Shown here piece after piece: positions 27,247 through 37,138 of a DNA stretch of 64,000 nucleotides. The stretch is from positions 1,922,001 to 1,986,000 of the forward strand of contig NC_016023.1 in assembly GCF_000169195.2 (NCBI RefSeq). Reading direction: 5' to 3'. The notes under the pieces were generated by a model, which saw nothing but the letters and a program-made list of their open reading frames with translations, was not told the DNA's origin and searched no databases. The stretch is from Heyndrickxia coagulans 36D1 (GTDB lineage Bacteria > Bacillota > Bacilli > Bacillales > Bacillaceae_C). The position numbers and the translations under genes are program-made. How positions within the stretch are numbered: the stretch's first letter is position 1; each line of letters starts with the position of its first letter.

Positions 27247-29011
27247 GAGCTTTTTGCGATGTTAACAATTTTTCTTTCAATGCAAATAGAACACCACCAG
27301 AAATATAATATTGTCAGATAAATATATGCCCATTTTCACTATAAAGTCAATTTTACACGCTTAAAAAATGTACTGTTATCAGATAATTGTTGAAAAAATA
27401 TAGAAATGTATCTAAAAAAAGGCGCACGAATCCAATGATCCACAAGCGCTTTTTTTGAAATTGATTTCCTTTATGTGGATAAGTTAAGAAACGAGGCTTC
27501 TCATTTTTTCAGCCTGGTTCTCTTTGATCCGGCCTAAGGCCATGGCTAACATGACACAGAGTGCCAGTCCACAACGCAGCTTCATTTTAGCCATTCCCCG
27601 AATTGTATGAAGTTCAAAGCCGAAAGAAGTATCAAGCCGGCTGTTCACGCGCTCTACAGCTGTACGTCTGTTGTATTCTTTTTTCCACTTATAGCTCGAT
27701 CGATCAATGGGTGTAAAAATACGCCTGTCTTCAGATAATGAGATACGGAGCCCTTGTGCCACGGGGCATTGAGCCTTGCCTTCACATGTCACTCCCATTT
27801 GTTTCGCCGGGCAAAGTTTTTTTAGTTTCTGGCGGTCTTTCTCAAATCCCCCGTTGCACATTTCCCGTTGTTTACCTGTTTCAGGGCATACGCAGGATAC
27901 GGTTCCTTTGTAGTTATAAACGACGTTTTCCTTTCCCGGGAGTAATCGTGTTTTGTCGGGGTCTTTCCACATATTGCGAATATCAATGATGGGCTTAATC
28001 TTATACGTATCCCAGAGTTTCGTAATCAGCTTCGTGTCATCATAACCCCGGTCTCCCGCCATCGTTTCCGCTGTTTTCAGAAGCTTTGGCTGCTTTTCTT
28101 CCATTTGCTCTAAGAGTTTATGCCCTTCCGTAATGTCTGACTCAGACGCTTTTGTAACCTTGAATGTTACCGGTAACTCGTAGGTTGCATCCACCACCAG
28201 ATGCAGTTTGTAGCCAAACCATTTCACAACTTTTTGCCATGGGTTGCCTTCTTTTGTCACACCACTGTAAACCTTCTGGCTATGATTTGCATCCAGATCC
28301 CGGCGGCCATCCTCGGTTTCATGCTTGTTCGGATGTTTAGAAAACGATGAGATCGCCTTGCTGTCGATTGCCAAGCGTTTACCAAAATCCGGCAACCGTT
28401 CCAGGAGCTGTTCTACCAAAGTCTCAAACATTTTATCCATCATTTCTTCGTCACGGATTAGGGATTTTAGAAAGCGCGTATAGGCATATGAAGTTGGAAC
28501 CTGCCCTTCAAAGCCACACATCTCCCTTAATTGGCCATTACGGGAGAGTTCACGGCGTAATTTCTCAATGCTTTCATGTTGAAATACAATGCCTGCCAAG
28601 ATAGAATTCCACATGGCACGAACGGGGTAGTCATTACGGCCCTTCCCCCTTTTCTTTTCAAGGCTTTGCATGAACGCTTCATCAGGCATGTAGTCCAGTA
28701 CAAGGCGAAGACGGTCTAAATCTCCAAGAATCTCAATTTCTTTCCATGTAAACAGACTCATTTGTGGTATAATAGCCATACAGGTGAACCTCCCAGTGTT
28801 AACTCCCAGTGTTAAGATGTTAGTCCTAAAACTATTTTAACCTACTGGGGAAACGGGTTCACCTGTTTTTGTTTCAGTGGGGTGGAATTTTTGTCCACTC
28901 CTTATTTTTTTATCATTTTTGCTTGTTTCCCCCTCTTTTTAGGGGGAAAATTTTTTTATCCTTTTTTCAAACCCTTGGGCTACAAGGAGTCTGTAACATC
29001 GCAATTACCTC
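27247..29011 (-). mobile_element. 1765-bp IS nested in IS1380 element B
   Basis: Flanked by CCTGC on both sides (27242-27246 and 29012-29016). The imperfect terminal repeats share TTGCGATGTTA near each end (GAGCTTTTTGCGATGTTAACA on one side, GAGGTAATTGCGATGTTACA inverted on the other). It carries one transposase gene on the minus strand. Confidence 0.82.
27484..28779 (-). CDS. DDE transposase of the nested IS, intact
   Basis: 431 aa. An N-terminal DUF772-like region (PVRAMWNSILAGIVFQH...SYAYTRFLKSLIRDEE) is followed by LAIDSKAISSF (first Asp), GDRGYDDTKLI (second Asp) and RTAVERVNSRLDTSFGFE (Glu). A Cys-rich insert (CVCPETG...CPAKQMGVTCEGKAQCP) resembles that in the broken transposase at 21575, so the two may be distant relatives. 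The frame is complete. An ATG at 28779 lies near AGGTGAACC. Confidence 0.85.
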   Translation of the reverse strand: MAIIPQMSLFTWKEIEILGDLDRLRLVLDYMPDEAFMQSLEKKRGKGRNDYPVRAMWNSILAGIVFQHESIEKLRRELSRNGQLREMCGFEGQVPTSYAYTRFLKSLIRDEEMMDKMFETLVEQLLERLPDFGKRLAIDSKAISSFSKHPNKHETEDGRRDLDANHSQKVYSGVTKEGNPWQKVVKWFGYKLHLVVDATYELPVTFKVTKASESDITEGHKLLEQMEEKQPKLLKTAETMAGDRGYDDTKLITKLWDTYKIKPIIDIRNMWKDPDKTRLLPGKENVVYNYKGTVSCVCPETGKQREMCNGGFEKDRQKLKKLCPAKQMGVTCEGKAQCPVAQGLRISLSEDRRIFTPIDRSSYKWKKEYNRRTAVERVNSRLDTSFGFELHTIRGMAKMKLRCGLALCVMLAMALGRIKENQAEKMRSLVS

Positions 29012-29425
29012 CCTGCAGGTGAGCTGTTCTTTACCCATTCCTTTTTTGTTACTAACTTTGAATTAGCTTTTCCTCAAGATATCGTCCGAGCTTATCAAAA
29101 AAGAGGGACGATGGAAAACTATATCAAAGAAGCAAAAAATGGCTTTTACTTTGATCATATGAATAGCCACGCTTTTCTAGTGAACGAAGTAAAAATGATG
29201 TTAACACTTCTTGCATATAATTTGACCAATTGGTTACGAACTCTTTGTTTTCCGGAAGGTCAAAAAACTATGCAAATTGATACGATACGTACTCGGTTAA
29301 TTAAAGCGGCAAGTAAAGTCGTGAAATCAGGCAGATCCCTTTACTTCAAACTATCATCGAGTTTTGTGTATCAAAATTTCTTTTGGGATGTACTGAATCG
29401 AATTCAAAAGCTACAATTGGAATGA

Positions 29426-29650
29426 CCAATAGAATACTTCTCATAACTGAAAAAATAAATTTTTCAGTCAAGGGGCAAGTATGCCCAAAATACCAGAGTT
29501 GTTCTATTGAAAATTCAGTTATTTTATGAATTGGCTACGGTTCTTAATTAAATACCGTTATTTTCAACTAATTTAACAAAATTTATCAAATGGGATTTGT
29601 AGCTATGAATATTTCAGGTTTAAATTACTATTTTACTTTCGTAATCTGGG
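29426..29650. other. IS1380-B right end and older IS end
   Basis: ACTGAAAAAATAAATTTTTCAGT (29447-29469) is a terminator-like hairpin after the transposase. The last 16 bp, 29635-29650, ACTTTCGTAATCTGGG, are the inverted partner of CCCAAATTACGAAAGT at 24641 and 16734. gltP repeat sequence starts at the very next base. Confidence 0.55.
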
Positions 29651-29679
29651 TTCATTTATCATTGGAGGGAGGGCATCAG

Positions 29680-30935
29680 ATGAAAAAATTTTTTGCTTTT
29701 CAAGTTATGATTGGCTTGATTTTAGGGGCCATAATAGGGGCAATTTTCCCTGATTTCGGGACGAAGTTGAGGCCGGTCGGGGATATGTTTATTCACCTGA
29801 TCAAAATGATTGTCATTCCGATTGTGTTTACAACAATTGTCGTGGGGGCTTCCGGCGGAAACGGGAATATGAAAAAGATGGGTTCGTTGGGGCTGAAGAC
29901 GGTCATTTGGTTTGAGCTGGTTACGACGCTTATTTTGGGCATCGGCCTGCTGCTTGTGAATCTCTTAAAACCCGGTGTTGGAGTGGATTTATCGCATCTG
30001 GCCAAAACAGATATTTCACAAGTAAAAGCAAACGCGTCCACAGTGGTTGATTTTAAAACGATGATTGTCAACATCATTCCAAACAATATTGTGAATGCAA
30101 TGGACCAAAATAATTTACTGGCTGTTATTTTCTTTGCCATTCTATTCGGGGTGGCAGCCGGTGCAATCGGGAAAGCAGCCGAGCCGGCATTGAAATTTAT
30201 GGAATCGGTTTCGAAGGTGATGTTTAAATTGACACAGATGGTCATGGTTACCGCGCCGATCGGTGTTTTTGCCCTGATGGCGTCTTCCGTCGGCCAGTTT
30301 GGCATCAGTCTTTTCATTCCGATGGCCAAACTGATCGGGGTTGTCTATCTTGGACTGGCCATCGTCATATTCGGCCTGTTCCCGCTGATTGCCTGGATGT
30401 TCAAAATTCCTTATTTTAAAGTATTCCGGATGGTTTGGGACTTATTTCTGATCACTTTTTCAACGACAAGCACAGAAACAGTCCTTCCGCAGCTTATGGA
30501 GCGGATGGAAAAATTCGGATGTTCCAAACGTGTTGTCTCGTTCGTTATTCCTGCCGGGCTATCGTTAAATTGCGACGGCTCCACATTGTACCTGTCAGTT
30601 GCTTCTATTTTTATTGCCCAGGCATTCGGTATACCGATGAGCCTTGAACAGCAGCTGATTGTCATGGCGTTTTGATCGCGACTTCAAAAGGCATTGCAGC
30701 TGTTCCAATGGGTTCCCTCGTTGTGCTTCTGGCTACGGCAACAGCCGTCGGACTGCCTGCTGAAGGTGTGGCTATTATTGCCGGGATTGACCGGGTGCTG
30801 GATATGGCACGCACGGCTTGCAATACACCGGGCCACTGCCTTGCCAGTATTGTTGTTTCCAAATGGGAAAAAGAGTTCCATCCAAATGAAGCATTCGCTG
30901 CCCGCCCGGAAACACAATCGGTTCGCCAGTCATAA
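29680..30935 (+). pseudogene. gltP second copy, one-base frameshift
   Basis: Identical to gltP at 7110 except that GG has become G at about 30667-30669, which converts ...V-M-A-V-L-I into V-M-A-F-stop at 30675. The remaining 87 codons continue in the next frame to 30935. The lost segment includes the last core helices with the D-R-V-L-D-M-A-R-T cation/substrate motif, so the product cannot work. The native promoter found before copy 1 is also missing, replaced by an IS end. It is either a true pseudogene or a base-calling error in one copy. Confidence 0.92.
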
Positions 30936-31071
30936 GCGGGAATGGGGCATATGATGTCCCAAAAACCCCTCTATTTGGCTCATGCACTGATGATCCTGAA
31001 TTTCATGAAACGCTTGTGTGAATAGTGGCTCAAATGAATGATCCTAAACAGCCAACTGTATCATGCTTACA

Positions 31072-31118
31072 AGGGGCTCCCATCAGCCGTTTAACGACTT
31101 TTGGGACAGCCCCTTTTT
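31072..31118 (+). terminator. Terminator after gltP copy 2
   Basis: Same hairpin as 8503-8549, with a C-to-A change in the loop. Confidence 0.7.
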
Positions 31119-31193
31119 GGGATCGCAAACGTTTTAAAAAACATTCCTGTTTGAAAGGGAATACAAAAATTTCCATTTGCCGCTGTGAAGTAT

Positions 31194-31224
31194 TATAATG
31201 GGGAAGAACTTCAAACCAAGGAGG
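31194..31224 (+). promoter_or_regulatory. Promoter -10 and ribosome binding site of the SDR gene
   Basis: TATAAT at 31194-31199 and AAGGAGG at 31218-31224, 8 bp before ATG 31233. Likely the ancestral setting of the element that now also drives hsdM at 8663. Confidence 0.6.
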
Positions 31225-31232
31225 ATGTTTAT

Positions 31233-31984
31233 ATGAACAAAGTGGCGATTGTAACAGGCGGCGGAAGCGGTTTAGGACAAGCCGTTGCCTTAAGGCTGGC
31301 AAAAGAAGGGATCCATATTGCGGTGGTGGACATTCAAGAAGAAGGCGGAAATGCAACAGTAAAGCAAGCAAAGGCATTAGGGGTTGCTTCCTTTTTTTTG
31401 TGAAGGCAGATGTTTCAAAGCCGGAAGAAGTGAAAAACTATGTGGATCAAACTGTAGACCGGTTTGGCACAATTGATTACTTCTTTAACAATGCCGGCAT
31501 TTCAGGGAGCGGAAAATTTTTTCTTGATTCGACGATTGAAGAAATCAATCAAATTGTCGGCATCAATTTATTGGGAGCGCTTTACGGAGCCCGTTATGTT
31601 AGTGAAGTCATGGTGAAAAACGGCGGCGGATCCATTGTCAATACTTCTTCAAGTGCAGGCGTCATCGGCCAGGATTCTGTTGTAACATATTCTGCGACGA
31701 AACATGGGATTGTAGGTTTAACGAAAAGTTTGGTGGCTGAGTATGCAAAGGATGGGCTGCGTGTGAATGCCATTGCACCAGGCCCGACGGAAACCCCGAT
31801 GGTAAAAGCTTTTTATGAAGCAAATCCGGAAATGAAAGCGAACGCAACACGCGGAATTCCACAAAAAAGGCTCGGTACGCCGGAAGAAGTGGCAGAACTG
31901 GTCACTTTCTTATTGACTTCTAAAGCGGAGTACATAAATGGGGAAGTCATCCGTATTGACGGTGGGTTTACCAATACAAAATAG
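31233..31984 (+). pseudogene. Short-chain dehydrogenase/reductase, frameshift in T8 run
   Basis: A classical NAD(P)-dependent SDR of about 250 codons. TGGGSGLGQA (cofactor loop) is in frame 1. The frame breaks in a run of eight T at 31392-31399, where nine (or six) would restore A-S-F-F-(F)-V-K-A-D-V. The rest carries NNAGIS, the catalytic Ser in SSSAGVIG, Tyr-Lys in YSATKHG, and PGPTETPM. Substrate unknown; diacetyl/acetoin reductases and glucose dehydrogenases have this architecture. Poly-T slippage could make it phase variable, or the break may be a sequencing error. Confidence 0.85.
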
Positions 31985-31993
31985 AATGCAATC

Positions 31994-32020
31994 AGCGCCC
32001 AATTACATAGATTGGGCGCT
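31994..32020. terminator. Hairpin after the SDR gene
   Basis: A perfect 10-bp stem AGCGCCCAAT / ATTGGGCGCT with a 7-nt loop. No T-run follows on the plus strand. Confidence 0.55.
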
Positions 32021-32379
32021 GCATACGGTTATGGACGGATTGTTTCCGTGTTCCATAACTGGAAGTGTTCTGCATTAAATGTATCCGGACTTCCTTCACA
32101 TTTAGGCGTTCTGCATTCAGATATCCAACAACATTCACGGTCTTTCTTCACATTGAATATCTGCATCAAGATTCATCGTAAAATTTTCCCCTGCTTCCTT
32201 CACATAGACGCCCATGCCGGAACGGGCGCGGCACCGGCATCCAAAATAAAGTCCGGCGGCAAGGCTTGCGAGCCAACTTTTTTGGCAGAAAATGGGCAAT
32301 CGGAAAAATGATGTTTTTCTCCAGGCTGTGTTTCTGGCATGGGCGGCAGCCGCATATGAAATCCGTATAAAAAGATTGA
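32021..32379. other. Intergenic DNA between SDR gene and mleR
   Basis: Nothing I can support. It is GC-richer than the island. A few short frames exist on both strands without ribosome binding sites, possibly a decayed gene. Confidence 0.4.
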
Positions 32380-33276
32380 TCAGGAACCGTTTATTCGCTG
32401 CTCCTGCTTCGTCAGCACGTCCACCAACTTTTGCTGTAAAGGCGTTAAAATGTGATTGGACCGGTAGGCAAGGGAAATGAGGAATTCCGGCTGGCCGGGG
32501 TCAGCGAGCGACAATGCTATGACAGGGGCGTATTCCGGGACGGCAATTTCTGTAAGAAAGCTGATGCCGATATTTTCAGCAACCATGCCTTTAATGATTT
32601 GAATATCATTTGTCCGGTAAATAACCGGCGGATGGGTCCGGGTCTTTTTTGAGAGCCCTTCAAAAGCCAATGGGTGAATAAAATGGTCGCTCAGCTGAAT
32701 GAACGGTTCGTCTTTCAGTTCTTGAAAAGCCACGGATTTTCTCGTAGCAAGCGAATGTTGCGGGCTGACAATAATTTTAAATTTTTTGCGGGCAAGCAAA
32801 TGGCTCGTTACGTGCTCGTCTTCTATCGGATGGATTGCGCCCAGCAAGGCCATATCCATTTTCCCCGTTAGCAGTTTGTGAAACAGCGATTGTGAACCAT
32901 CCTCGTACACATTCATATTCTGCAGCAGATTCTCTTTGGCGAGCATGGAGGAAATGGCCGGGAAATAATAGTTCCCTATAATCGGCGGCAAGCCAATGGA
33001 GACCTTTTCCATTTTTAATGCCTGGATTTCCTTCCGGGCAATATCCAGTTCTTTCAGCATCTGGGTGGCATGCCTTTCAAATTGCCGGCCGCTTTCTGTA
33101 AAACGTATCTCGTGATGGGACTGGTCCCTGATGATCAGCTGCGTACCAAGCTCTTTTTCAAGCCGCTGGATAGCAGCGGTAATTGCCGGCTGGCTGACAT
33201 GGAAAAAATTGGCCACTTTTGTATAACGCTTTTCCTGATACAGCTTTTTATAGTATTGTAAATCCTTGATGTTCAT
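32380..33276 (-). CDS. mleR: LysR-family regulator, MleR-like
   Basis: 298 aa. The N-terminal LysR winged helix-turn-helix reads DLQYYKKLYQEKRYTKVANFFHVSQPAITAAIQRLEKELG in pieces: residues about 4-43, with the recognition helix at SQPAITAAIQRLE. A periplasmic-binding-like effector domain follows (VSIGLPPIIGNYYFPA...). It is transcribed divergently from the malolactic enzyme gene with about 256 bp between, the classic mleR-mleS arrangement in lactic acid bacteria, so L-malate-responsive activation is inferred. ATG 33276 (MNIKDLQ) is chosen because GGACGTGAG lies just upstream; ATG 33294 is the alternative. Confidence 0.8.
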   Translation of the reverse strand: MNIKDLQYYKKLYQEKRYTKVANFFHVSQPAITAAIQRLEKELGTQLIIRDQSHHEIRFTESGRQFERHATQMLKELDIARKEIQALKMEKVSIGLPPIIGNYYFPAISSMLAKENLLQNMNVYEDGSQSLFHKLLTGKMDMALLGAIHPIEDEHVTSHLLARKKFKIIVSPQHSLATRKSVAFQELKDEPFIQLSDHFIHPLAFEGLSKKTRTHPPVIYRTNDIQIIKGMVAENIGISFLTEIAVPEYAPVIALSLADPGQPEFLISLAYRSNHILTPLQQKLVDVLTKQEQRINGS

Positions 33277-33532
33277 AAAAAATCTCACGTCCATTAAAAA
33301 AATTCACATTGTGTTCAAAAAAGGGTATCCCCGCGTTCCCCGTTCTGTGCAAACGGCCCCGGTGTTTGTTAAGCGCTTCACATGGCACAGGTGCAGGATT
33401 TCCGTAAAAACATACTTTCCTCATATAAATATTTTTTTGCTTATCTCCCTGTTTTGACTATAAATTCTTTGCGCTGCTATAGTTTTCACTGTACTGATCA
33501 TAACTTATGCAGTCAAGGAGGAACTATCCATC
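33277..33532. promoter_or_regulatory. mleR-mleS divergent promoter region
   Basis: A 256-bp AT-rich gap between divergent start codons that should hold both promoters and the LysR binding sites. AAGGAGGA at 33515-33522 is the mleS ribosome binding site. I could not pin down the T-N11-A operator. Confidence 0.5.
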
Positions 33533-35178
33533 ATGTCAATCAGACCTCAGGAAATTTTGAGTAATCCTTTTATCAATAAAAACACAGGATTTACCGAAGA
33601 AGAAAGAAAAGCTTACCATCTGGAAGGGTTGTTGCCTCCAAAAGTGCAAACCATTGAAGAACAGTCCGTTCAGGCTTACCGCCAATATCAAAGCAAACCA
33701 ACGGATTTGGAGAAGAGAATTTTTCTAATGACGCTGTACAATACAAACCGCACCTTGTTTTACCATTTAATGGATGAGCATATTGTCGAGTTTATGCCGA
33801 TTGTTTATGACCCGACAGTTGCTGATTCGATTGAACATTATCACGAACTTTTTATGAATCCGCAAGATGCTGCTTTTTTGTCAATTGATGATCCTGAAAA
33901 TGTAACGGATACCTTGAAAAATGCAGCCGGGGGCCGGGACATCCGCTTGATTGTCGTCACAGATTCGGAAGGGATTTTAGGCATGGGAGACTGGGGCGTA
34001 AACGGCGTTGACATCGCAATCGGGAAATTAATGGTTTACACCGCTGCAGCCGGCATCAACCCCGCCCGCGTGCTGCCTGTTGTCATCGATGCCGGCACCA
34101 ATAATGAAAAACTGTTAAACGATCCGCTTTATTTGGGCAATAAGCACAAACGTGTCCGCGGCGGGCGATATTACGATTTTATTGACTTGTTTGTAAAGGA
34201 CGCAACGGCGTTATTTCCGGACGTGCTCATTCACTGGGAAGACTTCGGGCGTTCCAATGCTGCCACGATTCTTGAAAAATACCAAAAGCAAATTCCAACT
34301 TTTAATGATGATATTCAGGGGACAGGCATTGTGGTCCTGGCCGGCATTTTAGGAGCAATGAACATTTCCGGGGAAAAACTGGCGGATCAGCGCATTCTCG
34401 TTTTCGGCGCCGGGACGGCCGGTGTCGGTATCAGCAATCAGATTTTAGATGAATTGATGCGAAAGGGGCTGCCTGAAAAAGAAGCACGCAAGCACTTCTT
34501 CCTGGTCGATAAACAAGGCTTGTTGTTTGAAGACACGGAAGGCCTGACCCCCGGCCAAAAAGGTTTTGTCCGCAGTCGCACGGAATTTCCAAACAGCCGT
34601 GAACTCACGCATCTTGAAGCGGCAGTGAAAGCCGTCCACCCGACGATTATGATTGGGACATCGACACAGCCGGGCGCTTTTACAGAGCCGATTGTCAAAG
34701 AAATGGCCGCCCATACAAGCCGCCCGGTAATTTTCCCGTTGTCGAATCCAACCAATTGGCGGAGGCAAAAGCGGAAGATCTGATTGCCTGGACAGACGGA
34801 AGGGCGCTGATTGCAACCGGGATTCCGGCGCGTCCTGTCCAATATAAAGGGGTCACATATGAGATCGGGCAGGCAAATAATGCCCTCATGTATCCGGGCC
34901 TCGGACTCGGCTTGATTGCTTCTGCGGCAAGGCTTGTAAACGGGGAAATTTTATCGCAGGCAAGCCATGCATTAGGCGGAATTGTAGACACAACACAGCC
35001 CGGCGCTGCCGTTCTTCCCCCGGTTTCCAAACTGGCCGCGTTTTCGCAAAGGATTGCTGAAGTCGTCGCCCAAAGTGTCCTGGATCAAAATTTAAATCGC
35101 AAAAAAATTGCGGACGTCAAAACAGCCATCCGGGAGATCAAATGGGAGGCTGAATATAAAGAGCTGGTATTCAGCTGA
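33533..35178 (+). pseudogene. mleS: Malolactic enzyme / NAD-malic enzyme, one-base frameshift
   Basis: Restoring one base near 34752-34757 (TTT read as TT) joins N-P-T-N to [10 protein letters not shown] and gives 548 aa, the usual length of MleS. Malolactic enzyme decarboxylates L-malate to L-lactate with NAD+ and Mn2+. Visible are the malic-enzyme signature (FNDDIQGTG), [17 protein letters not shown] and the NAD-binding [11 protein letters not shown]. The first 400-plus codons and last 140 codons are each intact. Without the restored base the protein ends at 34783 and lacks its C-terminal part. The neighbours (mleR, AEC carrier) favour malolactic over malic enzyme. Confidence 0.85.
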
Positions 35179-35203
35179 GCCAGCAGGAAAAGAGTGAAAA
35201 AAC

Positions 35204-36171
35204 ATGGTCTTTTTACAATCAATTCAAAGTGTGATCACGATTATTTTAATGATTGCACTCGGCTATTTTTTGAAAAAATTTAAATGGTTTGATGATAATT
35301 TTGGGAAAAGTATTTCATCCCTGATTACGAAAATTGCCCTGCCGGCATCCATCTTCATATCGGTATTAAAATATTTGACCCGCAACAGCTTGGCGGAGCT
35401 TTCCGGCAGCCTGGTTTACCCGGCGATTTCGGTTATCGTCTCTTACTGTATATCCTATGCGCTCGTCAAATTGTTAAAGATCCGGCCGGGCCGCCGCGGC
35501 ATCTTTATGAATGCCGTTGTCAATGCAAACACCATCTTTATCGGCCTGCCGCTGAACATCGCGTTGTTCGGAGAAAAAAGCCTGCCGTATTTTCTGATTT
35601 ACTATATCATTAATACGGTCTCAACATGGGCTTTCGGCGTATTTTTGATTTCCAATGATGATCCGACAAAGGATAAATCAAGAGGGGGCAAAAACAAAAT
35701 CAACTGGAAGAAGTTCTTCCGCCTCCATTACCGGGGTTTATCGCAGGGCTTATTTTCCTGCTTCTCAATATTCCAATTCCCGGTTTCATCGATTCCACTT
35801 TAACGTATGTGGGCAGTATCGTAACCCCGTTGTCCCTTGTTTATATTGGAATTGTGCTGTATAACGCCGGCCTTTCCAGCATCCGGTTTGACCGGGATAC
35901 GATATTCGCGCTTTTAGGAAGGTTTGTGCTATCGCCGGCCGTTTTGATTGTTTTGATGTTAACGGGCACCCATTTCTCCGGCACCCATTTGCCTGCAATG
36001 CTGCAGCAAACGCAAATCGTCCAATCAGCAACCCCGATGCTTGCTGTTCTGCCGATTTTGGCCACAGAAGCACACGGGGATGTCAATTACGCGACGAATG
36101 TGGTCACGACGAGCACATTGTTGTTTGTCGTCGTTGTCCCTGTCCTCATGCAGGTGATTCAATTTATTTAA
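35204..36171 (+). pseudogene. AEC-family malate/auxin efflux carrier, one-base frameshift
   Basis: A membrane carrier of the auxin efflux carrier family, placed as MleP-like malate transporter by its position 25 bp after mleS. With one base restored near 35715-35720 (CCC read as CC in ...F-F-P-P-L-P-G-F) the gene encodes 322 aa with about 10 hydrophobic spans, the usual AEC size. As it stands the frame ends at 35803 and the second half, from about V-G-S-I-V-T-P-L at 35809, is untranslated. It would import malate or exchange it for lactate; substrate is inferred from context. Confidence 0.8.
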
Positions 36172-36196
36172 TGCGAGTAAAATCCAGCACCACCGG

Positions 36197-36230
36197 ACAG
36201 GAGATTGCAAAATGGCAGTCTCCTGTTTTT
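36197..36230 (+). terminator. Terminator after the mle cluster
   Basis: ACAGGAGATTGC pairs with GCAGTCTCCTGT (one mismatch or bulge) with TTTTT following. A second stem AATGCCGC / GCGGCATT (36242-36263) lies just beyond. Confidence 0.82.
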
Positions 36231-36318
36231 ACATAAAAAGAAAATGCCGCGTTAAAGCGGCATTGGAGCGGGCCAAGTCCGCCGGGGCCGGCCGTTTTCT
36301 ATCATTTTTCAAACCGGG

Positions 36319-36324
36319 TATAAT
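36319..36324 (+). promoter_or_regulatory. Possible -10 of the rpiR-type gene
   Basis: A perfect TATAAT 33 bp before the ATG at 36357. No good -35 at 16-18 bp. Confidence 0.4.
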
Positions 36325-36356
36325 AGAAGTAATAAACATACGGGCGTGAGGGAAAT

Positions 36357-37100
36357 ATGGCCGATATTCAGAAAATGATCCAAGGGAAAAAACTGACTGA
36401 ATTGGATGAGCAAATTTTAAAGTATATTGTTGAAAACATTGATCATGTGCTGCAGATGGGAGTGCGGGAGATTGCAAGGGAAAACTATACTTCTCCCGCG
36501 ACCGTGATCCGGTTATCGAAAAAGCTGGGGTATAAAGGATTCGTGGACATGTACTACCAGCTGCTGCCGCTCATTAAAAAAGTGGAGCTTGAACAGGACG
36601 GCCCGTCAGCATTTGAACAGGGGCAGCCGGCTTTACAGTACAATTCAAAAGAAAGTATCGGACAATTTATCGAAAATGTACTGCATTTAAATGAGAAATT
36701 CATTTTCATCTATGCCACCGGTTTTTCCTCCATTATCGCGGAGTATATGTACAAAAAACTGCTGGTGCTGGGGAAAAAGGCAATTTTTGCGACGGGGACG
36801 GATTCGATCGGGGTGTTTGAAAATAACCTTGATGATGTCGGGGCGCTGATTGTCATCTCAAAATCGGGCGAAACGAAACAAGTGATCGACAAACTATTTT
36901 TGGCAAAGGAACACGGGATTTTTACCGTCTCTTTTACAAAAGAAACAGAAAACACAGCGGCCGGGTTGTCCGATTTGAACTTTAAAATAACAGACCAGTA
37001 TAAACTCGACGACCGGAATATGCTGCCGAATCTCTTCTTCCCGAATGTCTTGATCCTGTTTGAATATATTATCAAGGAATATTTTCAACGGATAAAATAG
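36357..37100 (+). CDS. RpiR/MurR-family regulator of alpha-glucoside use (GlvR-like)
   Basis: 247 aa. The N-terminal HTH_6 (LDEQILKYIVENIDHVLQMGVREIARENYTSPATVIRLSKKLG, in pieces about 15-60) is followed by a SIS sugar-isomerase domain (FIYATGFSSIIAEYMYKKLL, VISKSGETKQVI) that senses a phosphosugar. It lies directly upstream of a PTS EIICB and a GH4 phospho-alpha-glucosidase, the same partners as Bacillus GlvR/MalR, an activator. A terminator-like palindrome separates it from the PTS gene. Confidence 0.87.
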   Translation: MADIQKMIQGKKLTELDEQILKYIVENIDHVLQMGVREIARENYTSPATVIRLSKKLGYKGFVDMYYQLLPLIKKVELEQDGPSAFEQGQPALQYNSKESIGQFIENVLHLNEKFIFIYATGFSSIIAEYMYKKLLVLGKKAIFATGTDSIGVFENNLDDVGALIVISKSGETKQVIDKLFLAKEHGIFTVSFTKETENTAAGLSDLNFKITDQYKLDDRNMLPNLFFPNVLILFEYIIKEYFQRIK

Positions 37101-37138
37101 CAAAGGACATTGTATCCCGCCAATAGGCCTGGATCCGT

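Larger units (their letters stand above)
26342..29425 (+). pseudogene. IS1380-family transposase (element B), split by another IS
   Basis: The N part (26342-27246) and C part (29017-29425) are separated by a 1765-bp IS. Removing the insert and one copy of the 5-bp target duplication CCTGC restores a single frame of 438 codons (1314 nt) reading R-P-A-G-E-L-F-F across the joint. The first Asp lies in DLDSTHSDTYGDQ, the second in LFLRGDSGFAV, and the Glu region in TMENYIKEAKNGFYF. AAAGGACTC lies before ATG 26342. The IS left end is near 26186 and the right end near 29530. Confidence 0.88.
29651..31225 (+). repeat. 1.58-kb direct repeat, right copy
   Basis: Partner of 7081-8656. It starts abruptly after an IS end and finishes just after AAGGAGGA, 7 bp before the SDR start codon. 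It is one base shorter than the left copy. Confidence 0.95.

Noticed and set aside
7081-31225. Assembly artefact as the cause of the two gltP copies
   Set aside because: The copies differ at two positions and have different, sensible neighbours on both sides, so a real duplication is more likely; long reads would still be decisive.
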